From Deferribacteraceae bacterium UBA6799 (lineage in GTDB: Bacteria; Chrysiogenota; Deferribacteres; Deferribacterales; Geovibrionaceae): a stretch of DNA of 64,000 nucleotides. The DNA lies in the NCBI GenBank assembly GCA_002452335.1, contig DKFJ01000010.1, positions 510,934-574,933 of the forward strand. Direction: 5' to 3'. The notes under the pieces were generated by a model. It did not search any database. It saw only the letters and a program-made list of their open reading frames with translations, and was not told the DNA's origin. Below, piece after piece: positions 51,765-59,966 of this stretch. A program made the translations under genes and the position numbers. The stretch's first letter is position 1. Each line of letters begins with the position of its first letter.

Positions 51765-53574
51765 CGTTTTTATCTCCGTCCAGTTCATCCATCAGCTTGT
51801 CTATCTCTGCTCCGTCTATGGTCTCTTTTTCCAGCAGCAGCTTAGCTGTGTGGTGCAGGAGCTCGAGATTATCTTCCAGAATTCTTCTGGCTCTGTTGTA
51901 TCCGTCCATCACGAATGATTTGACCTCATCGTCTATCATCACGGCTGTGGTTTCGCTGTAGTCCTTGGCGTGTCCTATCTCTTTGCCCAGGAATATCTGC
52001 TCGTCCTTTTTACCGTATGCCAAGGGTCCCATCTTTTTGCTCATACCCCAGCTGCATACCATCTTTCTGGCTATGTCGGAGGCTCTTTCGATATCGTTTC
52101 CGGCTCCTGTGGAGAGTCTGCCGAAAATGACTTCCTCAGCCACACGTCCGCCCATCAGAACAGCGAGCATGCCGTCCATGTATTCTTTCGTGTACATGTG
52201 TCTGTCGTCCACAGGGAGCTGCATGGTAACGCCCAGCGCCATTCCTCTGGGAATGATGCTGACCTTGTGAACAGGATCTGACTCAGGGATATATTTAGCC
52301 ACGATGGCGTGTCCCGCCTCGTGATATGCTGTGTTTTCCTTCTCTTTGTCGCTGATAACCATGCTTCTGCGCTCTTTACCCATTATCACCTTGTCTTTGG
52401 CTTCTTCAAAGTCAGCCATCTCAACGGTCTCTTTGTTCTTTCTGGCTGCCAGCAGAGCGGCTTCATTAACAAGGTTGGCGAGCTCGGCTCCGGCGAATCC
52501 TGGTGTGCCTTTCGCTATTACCTCAAGGTCTATGTTTTCGTTCATCTTCACCTTTGATGAGTGAACGTTCAGTATCTCCAGTCGTCCGTTCATGTCGGGT
52601 CTGGGGACAACAACCTGACGGTCGAAACGTCCCGGTCTGAGCAGAGCGGGGTCAAGGACGTCCGGTCTGTTGGTGGCGGCTATCATTATAACGCCCTCAT
52701 TCGACTCAAAACCGTCCATCTCCACCAGAAGCTGGTTCAGCGTCTGCTCACGCTCATCGTGTCCGCCGCCGAGACCTGCGCCTCTGTGACGTCCGACAGC
52801 GTCTATCTCATCCACGAATATGATACAGGGAGCGTTCTTCTTGCCCTGTTCGAAGAGGTCACGGACACGGGCAGCGCCCACACCCACGAACATCTCTACA
52901 AAATCTGAACCGGATATGGAAAAGAAAGGTACGCCCGCCTCACCCGCAACAGCTCTGGCCAGCAGTGTTTTACCTGTTCCGGGAGGTCCCACGAGCAGCA
53001 CGCCCTTGGGTATCTTTCCGCCTAGTTTCTGAAATTTCTGAGCGTCTTTCAGGAAATCTATGATCTCCTCAAGCTCTTCCTTCGCCTCTTCTATACCAGC
53101 AACATCTTTAAATGTAACTTTATGCTGATCCTGTGTCAGCAGTTTCGCCTTTGATTTACCGAAGCTGAAGGCCTTGCCTCCGCCTCCGCCCTGCATCTGG
53201 CGCATGAAGAATATCCAGATACCGATCAGGATGATCATAGGCAGCCATGAAACGAGAACCTGCATATACCAGGGGTTCTTGTCAGGCGGCATAGCTGTGA
53301 TCTCCACCTTGTGATCTCTGAGTATCTGTATCATGTTCATGTCGTTGTCGGGGGCGTATGACTCGAACTGTCCGCCCTCTCCCATCGTACCTGTAATCTT
53401 GTTCTGCTTCACAGTAACGGTCTTAACGTTGTTCGCCGTCACCTGGTTCATGAATTCAGAATAGCTGATATTTTTTCTGACAGTCTGTGTCCCGCTTATC
53501 ACGTTGAACAGAAACACCATGATAAACGCTATAACCAGCCACAGTGCCAGATTCTTGTAAAATCCGTTATTCAT
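51736..53574 (-). CDS. ftsH: ATP-dependent zinc metalloprotease FtsH
   Basis: Membrane-anchored AAA+ protease that degrades short-lived and misassembled proteins; in enterobacteria it controls LpxC and so LPS level. 612 residues: two membrane segments (about 6-25 and 100-120), a small periplasmic domain, Walker A GPPGTGKT near 195, the SRH region and the zinc motif HEAGH at 418-422. ATG 53574 is chosen over the GTG two codons earlier because GGAG lies 5 nt before it. Confidence 0.97.
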   Translation of the reverse strand: MNNGFYKNLALWLVIAFIMVFLFNVISGTQTVRKNISYSEFMNQVTANNVKTVTVKQNKITGTMGEGGQFESYAPDNDMNMIQILRDHKVEITAMPPDKNPWYMQVLVSWLPMIILIGIWIFFMRQMQGGGGGKAFSFGKSKAKLLTQDQHKVTFKDVAGIEEAKEELEEIIDFLKDAQKFQKLGGKIPKGVLLVGPPGTGKTLLARAVAGEAGVPFFSISGSDFVEMFVGVGAARVRDLFEQGKKNAPCIIFVDEIDAVGRHRGAGLGGGHDEREQTLNQLLVEMDGFESNEGVIMIAATNRPDVLDPALLRPGRFDRQVVVPRPDMNGRLEILNVHSSKVKMNENIDLEVIAKGTPGFAGAELANLVNEAALLAARKNKETVEMADFEEAKDKVIMGKERRSMVISDKEKENTAYHEAGHAIVAKYIPESDPVHKVSIIPRGMALGVTMQLPVDDRHMYTKEYMDGMLAVLMGGRVAEEVIFGRLSTGAGNDIERASDIARKMVCSWGMSKKMGPLAYGKKDEQIFLGKEIGHAKDYSETTAVMIDDEVKSFVMDGYNRARRILEDNLELLHHTAKLLLEKETIDGAEIDKLMDELDGDKNVEAPDTVIV

Positions 53575-53585
53575 AATCACTCCAC

Positions 53586-54128
53586 TTAATCACTTTTGGA
53601 GTCCGTAAACTCCACCGTGCATATATTTTTTAAATTTCTGTAATATCCGTCATAATCAAGCCCGTAGCCGACCACGAACTTATCCTCGATCGTAAACCCC
53701 TTGTAATCAAGGCTGATGGGAGCTACACGCCTGTCCGGTTTATCCAGCAGAGCCACGATCTTCATAGTTGCCGGGTTTCTGACGCTTAAAGTATTTTTAA
53801 GATATGTCAGAGTGTTGCCCGTGTCCAGAATATCTTCAACAATAAGAAGATTTACTCCTTCCAGAGGTTTGTCCAGATCGTACAGCAGCCTGACGCTGCC
53901 TGTGGAATCTGTGCCCTCATAGCTGGAAACAGCCAGAAACGCTATCTCCACGTTAACGCCGTCCATCTCACGCACCAGATCCGACATGAATATGACGGAG
54001 CCTTTAAGCACGCCGATGGCGAGAACATTTTCGCCTTTATAGTCATCGCTGATCTGCCTTCCGAGCTCCCTAACCCTTGCCCGGATGGTGTCTTCGCTGA
54101 TCATTTCTTTTAAAACATGAGACTTCAA
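53586..54128 (-). CDS. hpt: hypoxanthine phosphoribosyltransferase
   Basis: Purine salvage. PRPP-binding motif LLIVEDILDTGNTL near residues 94-107, and the N-terminal EMISEDTIRARVRELGRQISDDY matches the family. I choose TTG 54128 (180 residues) because GGGAG lies 7 nt upstream and the protein then starts where enteric Hpt does; ATG 54146 (186 residues) has a poor ribosome binding site. The tilS-hpt-ftsH order is the classic one of Firmicutes. Confidence 0.94.
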   Translation of the reverse strand: MKSHVLKEMISEDTIRARVRELGRQISDDYKGENVLAIGVLKGSVIFMSDLVREMDGVNVEIAFLAVSSYEGTDSTGSVRLLYDLDKPLEGVNLLIVEDILDTGNTLTYLKNTLSVRNPATMKIVALLDKPDRRVAPISLDYKGFTIEDKFVVGYGLDYDGYYRNLKNICTVEFTDSKSD

Positions 54129-54153
54129 CTTCCCTCTCCCGTTCATCCCTTTT

Positions 54154-55383
54154 TTAAGTAAATGTTATAGTATCATCATGTGAGATATTTTCAACCCATA
54201 CGATACTATTTTTTTCAAGAATTATTAATGCTGTATCCCTTGTGTAAAGGTCAAGTTTTTTATCGATGAAAACATCCTTCAGCTTCTTGTTTCCCAGACG
54301 GTCGCCCACACGCCTGTTTCTGACTGTCAGCTCCTTTTCAGCCCAGTCTCCAAAGAGCCTGAGCGTCCTGCCCAGATGGGTAATATTCACAGTATCCTGC
54401 CCCGCCGGCTTCGTTATCTCAAAATGAGCGATGTTTCTGGAATGAAACAGCCTGATGAATTTATCGCTCTTTTCAAATTTATAGTTGTCCGGCAGATCGA
54501 CCCTCACGGAATAGTCATTCTCCATGAGCTTCATCATCTCTGTCAGGTGTCTGCGCTCGAAGCGGAAACAAGACGACCCCATATAATGCAGAAGGTATTC
54601 CTTCTCTATATCTTCCAGTTTATCAAATGATCTTGTCTTTACCGCCAGCACATTATTAGCCTCTGACAGCACCATAGGTTTAAGTTTATTTGCTAAATAT
54701 TTATTAAACCTATTAGAATCATCTAATATAGCCGTAATATTCTCTTCGTATCCCTGTCTGAACTCCGCCAGCTTTTCCGTTATATTCTTTCTGACGAAAT
54801 TTCTGAGATAATGCTCATCACTGTTGGTTTCATCAAAGACATGAGAGACATCGCATTTGTTCAGATATTCCACCACTTCTTCCGAAGAAATATCCAGCAT
54901 GAGCCTGAGAACCCTGCCGTCCTGAGGACTGATCCCTCTGAGAGAAAAGACCGAAGTCCCCTGCACAGCCTGTATAAAAAATGTTTCAACAGCGTCATTT
55001 CTGGTGTGCGCCGTCAGTATCAGGTCACAGCCGAACTGATCTGCCGCCGCTTCCAGAGCCCTGTATCTGATAACTCTGGCTCCGTGTTCGAAGCTCATCT
55101 TCTTCACGGCGCAGTAGCGCGGCACATCGCATTTATATGAGATAAAAGGAATATCCAGCTTTTCGCAGAGATCTGAGCAGAATTTCTCGTCCCAGTCGGC
55201 ACGTTTGCGGAACATATGATTAACATGACACGCAGACAGGCTGTAACTCTTTATCCCTTGATTCTTTTTAAGAAAATACAGCAGAGAGACAGAATCTTTT
55301 CCGCCGGACAAGGCTATAAGCAGATTTTTTCCATTCAGCTCACCCAGACGCGCGGAGAGTTTTTTCTCAAATGATAAAGTCAT
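54154..55383 (-). CDS. tilS: tRNA(Ile)-lysidine synthase
   Basis: Modifies the CAU anticodon of a minor tRNA-Ile so that it reads AUA. 409 residues; PP-loop SGGKDS at 26-31, CHVNHMFR, LTAHTRNDAVETFFIQ, GISPQDGRVLRLML, and a C-terminal TilS_C-like domain (RRVGDRLGNKKLKDVFIDKKL). The ATG at 55383 is favoured because the N terminus then matches; a reading to 55479 would add 32 residues lying within pgi. Its start lies 17 nt inside pgi. Confidence 0.94.
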   Translation of the reverse strand: MTLSFEKKLSARLGELNGKNLLIALSGGKDSVSLLYFLKKNQGIKSYSLSACHVNHMFRKRADWDEKFCSDLCEKLDIPFISYKCDVPRYCAVKKMSFEHGARVIRYRALEAAADQFGCDLILTAHTRNDAVETFFIQAVQGTSVFSLRGISPQDGRVLRLMLDISSEEVVEYLNKCDVSHVFDETNSDEHYLRNFVRKNITEKLAEFRQGYEENITAILDDSNRFNKYLANKLKPMVLSEANNVLAVKTRSFDKLEDIEKEYLLHYMGSSCFRFERRHLTEMMKLMENDYSVRVDLPDNYKFEKSDKFIRLFHSRNIAHFEITKPAGQDTVNITHLGRTLRLFGDWAEKELTVRNRRVGDRLGNKKLKDVFIDKKLDLYTRDTALIILEKNSIVWVENISHDDTITFT

Positions 55384-56725
55384 CCTGCTTTTTGTATATC
55401 TCCTCAAATTTTTTCTTCGTAGAGTCGTATCCCTGTCTGCCCATGATGGCATAGGCATAGTCTTTGCCCTCTTCCACACCGGGCTGGTCGAACGGGTCTA
55501 TATCGCACGCGAGACCGATCACAGGAACAATATACTGCCACAGCATGAAGAGAGCGCCTATGGCGAACTCGTCCACTATGTCCAGAGATATCTTCAGCGA
55601 TGGTCTTCCGGCGTTTTTCAGAGCGGCTTCAGTACCCATCAGCTCAACATTACAGAGCTGACCGAGTGTATGACCGTTCAGGTAATTATACGCTTCATAA
55701 GCGGATGTGATCTTTTTGTCCTTGTCATGGTTCAGCACCTCGATGAAGGTGAAGACCTTGTCGTTGGGTCCTTCTTTATAAAGCTGAACCTGAGAGTGCT
55801 GGTCGATAGTTCCCGTGGCTCGCACAGGCGTGGTGCCGAAGAAGATCTCTTTGCCCTCTTTGGTCTTTGCCTTGCCCAGACTCTCGCCCCATAGCTGGCA
55901 GTACCAGTCGGCGAAAGAAATAAGCCTGGATGAGTAAGGCATCATGACGTTTATAGATTTTCCGTGATCCATGTAATACATATAGATAGCGGACATTGTG
56001 ATCACTTTTTCATAGTTGTCTTTGGTGGCGAATGCGGCACCTTCAAGAAGTTTTTCTATATCCATGCCCAGTACGGCGGCAGGGATGAGCCCCACGGGCG
56101 ACAGGACGCTGAAACGTCCGCCCACGTTAGGCTGAACAGGAAATGTGATGAAGCCCTTATCTCTGCTCATGGCTCTCAGAGCGCCCTTTTCGGGGTCTGT
56201 GATAGCGCATATCTGTTTTTTGGGGTCTTTGACTTTTGCGGACAGCCATTCGTAGATAATGCTGAAATTAGCCGCTGTCTCCACAGTGCTTCCGGACTTA
56301 GTGATTATACAGACAAAAGTGTCCTCCGGCTGACATTCCGTCAGGATTGACGTCATCTTGCAGGGGTCAACGTTGTCCGCCACCCACACACGGGGGAAAC
56401 AGCCTCTCTCGGCAAAAGAGCGGGCATTATATCCGTATGTCAGCATGGCGTTACAGAGTGTCTCCACTCCCAGAGAGCTGCCGCCTATACCGACAACTAT
56501 CAGGTCGTTGAACTTCCCGCTGACCTCTTTAGCGAATTTTTTAATGGGGGCAATGTCCTGTTTGGGCAGATTGATAAAACCGGCCTGTCCGTCGTCGAAC
56601 ATGTGCAGCAGACGGGCGAGACCGATTTTGGCCTTTTCCTTATACTGCTCCATGGAAACATCGTCCAGTCCGCCATTAACATGTTTATCCATAACATAAT
56701 TATAATCAACCCTGATTCGTTTCAT
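55367..56725 (-). CDS. pgi: glucose-6-phosphate isomerase
   Basis: Interconverts glucose 6- and fructose 6-phosphate, also feeding glucosamine 6-phosphate for the glmM pathway. 452 residues, the shorter bacterial form. Motifs: VVGIGGSSLGVETL near 79, CIITKSGSTVETAANF near 139, and FDQPGVEEGKDYA near the C terminus. Overlaps the helicase gene by 20 nt. Confidence 0.96.
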   Translation of the reverse strand: MKRIRVDYNYVMDKHVNGGLDDVSMEQYKEKAKIGLARLLHMFDDGQAGFINLPKQDIAPIKKFAKEVSGKFNDLIVVGIGGSSLGVETLCNAMLTYGYNARSFAERGCFPRVWVADNVDPCKMTSILTECQPEDTFVCIITKSGSTVETAANFSIIYEWLSAKVKDPKKQICAITDPEKGALRAMSRDKGFITFPVQPNVGGRFSVLSPVGLIPAAVLGMDIEKLLEGAAFATKDNYEKVITMSAIYMYYMDHGKSINVMMPYSSRLISFADWYCQLWGESLGKAKTKEGKEIFFGTTPVRATGTIDQHSQVQLYKEGPNDKVFTFIEVLNHDKDKKITSAYEAYNYLNGHTLGQLCNVELMGTEAALKNAGRPSLKISLDIVDEFAIGALFMLWQYIVPVIGLACDIDPFDQPGVEEGKDYAYAIMGRQGYDSTKKKFEEIYKKQDDFII

Positions 56726-58487
56726 CAGTTACCTCCAGAAAACGAACTGCCTCATCGATCGTATTGATCCTTGGCACATTTATTAGCACATCACGGAAAT
56801 ACTTTCCATAATTTTTGGTTTCCATTCTGTTGTCCAGCACAGCCCAGATGCCGAAATCCTCCTCGTGACGCAGGAGTCTTCCAACAGCCTGACGATAGTA
56901 TATCACAGCCCGGGGCAAAAAATAATCTTTAAAAGGATCCTGACCTTTATTTTTCAAAGAAGCGGCGTGCTCTTTCAGGATGATGTCATCAGGATATTCG
57001 AAAGGGAGTTTATCCAGAACAACATAGCTGATTCCTGTGTGGGCGAAATCCATACCCTCTCTGAAAACGGCGCAGCCGATGAAAAAAGTATCGGTAAAGC
57101 CTTCCGTGTCGCTGATGTCTATCTCTGTCTGAGTAAATACTCTGTCCGGAATAATATTCTTCAGCAGTTTTGATATCTTGTACATTCTGGCGGTGCTGTT
57201 GCATATTACCAGAACAGAGCCTTTCGCCTTCAGAGCCAGTTCCTCGTAAAAACTGTCGCCGCAGTCTGTTACCATCAGCCGTCCCTGTTTTTCGAAATCG
57301 AACACTGGTTCCAGACTTTTCAGCGAAACCTCATCTTCTGAATATCCTATCTCGCCCAGAAAATATGAAAAACTCTCTTTGGCGGACAGCGTGGCGCTGA
57401 CAAACACAGGCGACGCGCAGGAGTTTTTAAGTCCCTCTCTCAGCTTGTCTGATGCGTCCAGCGGGATATACTGCAATATGATATCGCCCCGCTCCTGTTC
57501 GCAGTAACGCACGCCCTCTCCATCCGCCAGAACGCTTTTCGCCTTTTCCGACAGCCTCTTGTGTATCTGTTTGATATCTTCTATATCTTTATCGCCCAGC
57601 ACTTTGTCTGCGAAGGATATGTATGATGTGAGCCTTTCGGACACATCCGCCGTGTAGCGTCTTTCTGTCAGATCCTCCAGCAGACCGGACAGAAGTCCCG
57701 CGGTTATCTCTATGTCTCTGGGGTCGAATACCGGTCTGTTCTCATTCATCACCTTCAGATAGCTTCTGAGAGACAGCTCCGTTCCGGCGAATCTGGGAAA
57801 TATATCGGGTATAGAGTGCGCCTCGTCCATGATGATGTGATCTGCGAAATCAAGTATCATGGCGTGCTCGTTCTCTGATTTCAGAGCAAAGTCGCTCATC
57901 AGCAGATAGTGGTTTGTTATCACGATATCGGCGTCATTCGCCTTCTGCTTGGCTCTGTAAAAAGAACATATATCGTAAAACTCGCATTTGGAAGACATGC
58001 ACTGCCACGAATCCACAGTGACGCTTTCTATATCGGAGGCATTGAAAACGCCCACCGGTATCTCTATAACCTCTCTGTCGGCAACTGTCTCATACCACTC
58101 GACTATATTCTGATATCTCAGAGCGTGCGGATAGATAAATTTAAAGAATCTCAGATGGCAGAAGTAGTTCCGTCTGCCTTTAAGGACGGCGACATTCTTC
58201 TCTGTACCGAAAATCTTCTGTGCGGTGGTGATATCCTTGCCGGATATCTGGGACATGAGCTGTTTTGTTTTTGTGGAAATTATGGTTCTGCGGTTCAGCT
58301 CGAAAGCGGGTATCAGATAGGCCATGGTCTTTCCGGAACCGGTAGGGGCTTCCAGAACAGCCGGTGTATGGTCTTTCATGCATTCATAGATGAACTCGGA
58401 GGCATCCGCCTGAGCCTTTCTTCTGCGGTATCTGGGTACAGCTTTTTCCAGCGGACCGCCTTCCTGAAAATAATGTTTAACTGACAT
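56706..58487 (-). CDS. DinG/Rad3-family ATP-dependent helicase
   Basis: 593 residues, superfamily 2 helicase. Walker A EAPTGSGKT at 46-54, an iron-sulfur region with C110, C163, C168 and C174, the MDEAH box near 219, and C-terminal motifs (SVLVICNSTARMYKISKLL, FREGMDFAHTGISYVVLDKLPF, QAVGRLLRHEEDFG). DinG proteins unwind DNA damage and R-loop structures 5'-3'. The start at 58487 coincides with the predicted transcription start; an upstream ATG at 58535 would lie beyond this promoter. First gene of the 29-gene run. Confidence 0.9.
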   Translation of the reverse strand: MSVKHYFQEGGPLEKAVPRYRRRKAQADASEFIYECMKDHTPAVLEAPTGSGKTMAYLIPAFELNRRTIISTKTKQLMSQISGKDITTAQKIFGTEKNVAVLKGRRNYFCHLRFFKFIYPHALRYQNIVEWYETVADREVIEIPVGVFNASDIESVTVDSWQCMSSKCEFYDICSFYRAKQKANDADIVITNHYLLMSDFALKSENEHAMILDFADHIIMDEAHSIPDIFPRFAGTELSLRSYLKVMNENRPVFDPRDIEITAGLLSGLLEDLTERRYTADVSERLTSYISFADKVLGDKDIEDIKQIHKRLSEKAKSVLADGEGVRYCEQERGDIILQYIPLDASDKLREGLKNSCASPVFVSATLSAKESFSYFLGEIGYSEDEVSLKSLEPVFDFEKQGRLMVTDCGDSFYEELALKAKGSVLVICNSTARMYKISKLLKNIIPDRVFTQTEIDISDTEGFTDTFFIGCAVFREGMDFAHTGISYVVLDKLPFEYPDDIILKEHAASLKNKGQDPFKDYFLPRAVIYYRQAVGRLLRHEEDFGIWAVLDNRMETKNYGKYFRDVLINVPRINTIDEAVRFLEVTDETNQG

Positions 58488-58493
58488 TGCTAC

Positions 58494-58522
58494 AGAATAG
58501 TTGAATAAATGTTTTGTTTCAA
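58494..58522 (-). promoter_or_regulatory. promoter of the dinG-like to ptsI run, predicted leaderless
   Basis: On the minus strand TTGAAA (58522-58517), 17-bp spacer, TATTCT (58499-58494). The predicted +1 (58487) is the A of the ATG, so the first gene would be translated from a leaderless mRNA. No Shine-Dalgarno sequence precedes the ATG. It overlaps the degP promoter face to face. Confidence 0.6.
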
Positions 58523-58529
58523 ATATATT
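58501..58529 (+). promoter_or_regulatory. promoter of the DegP-like lipoprotein gene
   Basis: TTGAAT (58501-58506), 17-bp spacer, TATATT (58524-58529) on the plus strand. The predicted transcription start is about 58536, giving a 23-nt leader with AAGG about 8 nt before the ATG at 58559. It shares most of its bases with the divergent dinG promoter. Confidence 0.65.
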
Positions 58530-58558
58530 CTCCATATCAAGAAAAAAAGGTAAGCCCG

Positions 58559-59875
58559 ATGAAAAAAATAATTCTCATAATATGCGTACTGGCTATGGTA
58601 TTCGGATGCGGAAAAGAGGATAAAAAAGATTCCGGCTCTCTTCAGGACAGCCTTCCAGCCGGAAGCAAGCGCTACACCCCAGTGGTGGACGCTGTGAAGA
58701 GGATTGAGAATTCGGTGGTGAACATCCGGACAGAAAAGATAATAACCACGTCCATAGGACCATCAGGCGACGAGACACTCCACGGCGATAACTACATCAA
58801 CGATTTCTTCGGACACAACAGAACATACAAAACACAGAGTTTGGGTTCCGGATTTATAGTAAAAGACGACGGAACTATCATAACTAATTATCATGTAATA
58901 GAATCCGCCTCCAAGATATACGTTCTTCTGAATGACAACAGTGTCTATGAGGCAAAGCTGATAGGCGGTGACAACATCATCGACCTCGCGGTACTGAAGA
59001 TACTGAAGGCGGACAGAAAATTTCCCACAGCGGCTCTGGGCGACAGCGATCAGGCTCTTCTGGGCGAAAGCGTCATAGCCATGGGCAATCCCTATGGACT
59101 CAACAGCTCCATCACCACAGGCGTGATCAGCTCTGTCAGACGCATCATCCATATAGGGTTCGGCTATTCTGTCTTCATGCAGACCGACGCGCTGATAAAC
59201 CCCGGAAACTCAGGCGGACCGCTGGTTAATATGGACGGGGAAGTGATAGGGATCAACTCCGCCATGGTGCAGCAGGCGCAGGGGATCTGTTTTTCCATAC
59301 CCATCAACACCGCCATGCGCATACTGCCGGAGATACTGAAAACCGGAAAAGTACGCATGGGATACATGGGAATCTCTGTCATGGAGAACAAAGACGACAA
59401 CGGCGTTCATCTTGTTATCACCAGCGTGGGAAAGGACTCTAACGCCGATAAGATAGGCATAAAATCCGGAGACGTGATTCTTCAGGTGAACGGCATCCCC
59501 GTATCATCTCTGCTGGCTATGAGCAATATGCTGAGGAGCTATCCTACAGGTTCACCAGTTTCCATGATTATAGAAAGGGGCGAAAAAACCTTCAAAGGTC
59601 AGGTACTGATGGATGATTATCCGGAAAACTATGGCATCAACCTGCTCAGACACAATTACGGACTTGACTTTGACGTTGTAAACAACCTCGCCACCATCAC
59701 AAAAAGCACTGAAAGCGATTCTGTTATGGTGGGGGATATTCTGGTAGCGGTAAACGACAGCGAGGTTAAGTCATTGGAAGAACTGAATGATCTGGTTATG
59801 GACAACCTGGGAAGGATGATCAGCTTTACTATCTATAGAAAAGGAACTCTCCTGAGGCTGAAACTTCAGATATAA
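58559..59875 (+). CDS. DegP/HtrA-family serine protease, predicted lipoprotein
   Basis: 438 residues. N-terminal lipoprotein signal ending in VFGC (C17) with Gly at +2, so probably anchored in the outer membrane or periplasmic face. Trypsin-like domain with catalytic H112 (TNYHVIE), D142 (IDLAVLK) and S218 (NPGNSGGP). Two PDZ domains follow (about 265-355 and 370-438; the second is divergent). Start at 58559 gives the signal peptide; the earlier ATG at 58514 lies before the predicted transcription start. Substrates would be misfolded envelope proteins. The lipid anchor is less usual for this family. Confidence 0.93.
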   Translation: MKKIILIICVLAMVFGCGKEDKKDSGSLQDSLPAGSKRYTPVVDAVKRIENSVVNIRTEKIITTSIGPSGDETLHGDNYINDFFGHNRTYKTQSLGSGFIVKDDGTIITNYHVIESASKIYVLLNDNSVYEAKLIGGDNIIDLAVLKILKADRKFPTAALGDSDQALLGESVIAMGNPYGLNSSITTGVISSVRRIIHIGFGYSVFMQTDALINPGNSGGPLVNMDGEVIGINSAMVQQAQGICFSIPINTAMRILPEILKTGKVRMGYMGISVMENKDDNGVHLVITSVGKDSNADKIGIKSGDVILQVNGIPVSSLLAMSNMLRSYPTGSPVSMIIERGEKTFKGQVLMDDYPENYGINLLRHNYGLDFDVVNNLATITKSTESDSVMVGDILVAVNDSEVKSLEELNDLVMDNLGRMISFTIYRKGTLLRLKLQI

Positions 59876-59886
59876 ATATTCAATAA

Positions 59887-59928
59887 TTGACCTAGCTCAA
59901 TTTAATTAGGACAGACATGGTCTATTCT
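59887..59928 (+). promoter_or_regulatory. CRP/FNR-type activator site and promoter of hcp
   Basis: TTGACCTAGCTCAA (59887-59900) is a 14-bp near-palindrome of the CRP/FNR superfamily type (TTGAC-N4-STCAA). The -10 box TATTCT lies at 59923-59928, giving +1 at 59935. The site is centred at -41.5, the exact class II activator position. No good -35 hexamer is present, as expected for an activator-dependent promoter. The regulator is probably HcpR or an FNR relative. Confidence 0.72.
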
Positions 59929-59966
59929 CCTGCTATGAAGTAATTCAACAACAGGAGGAACACTAC

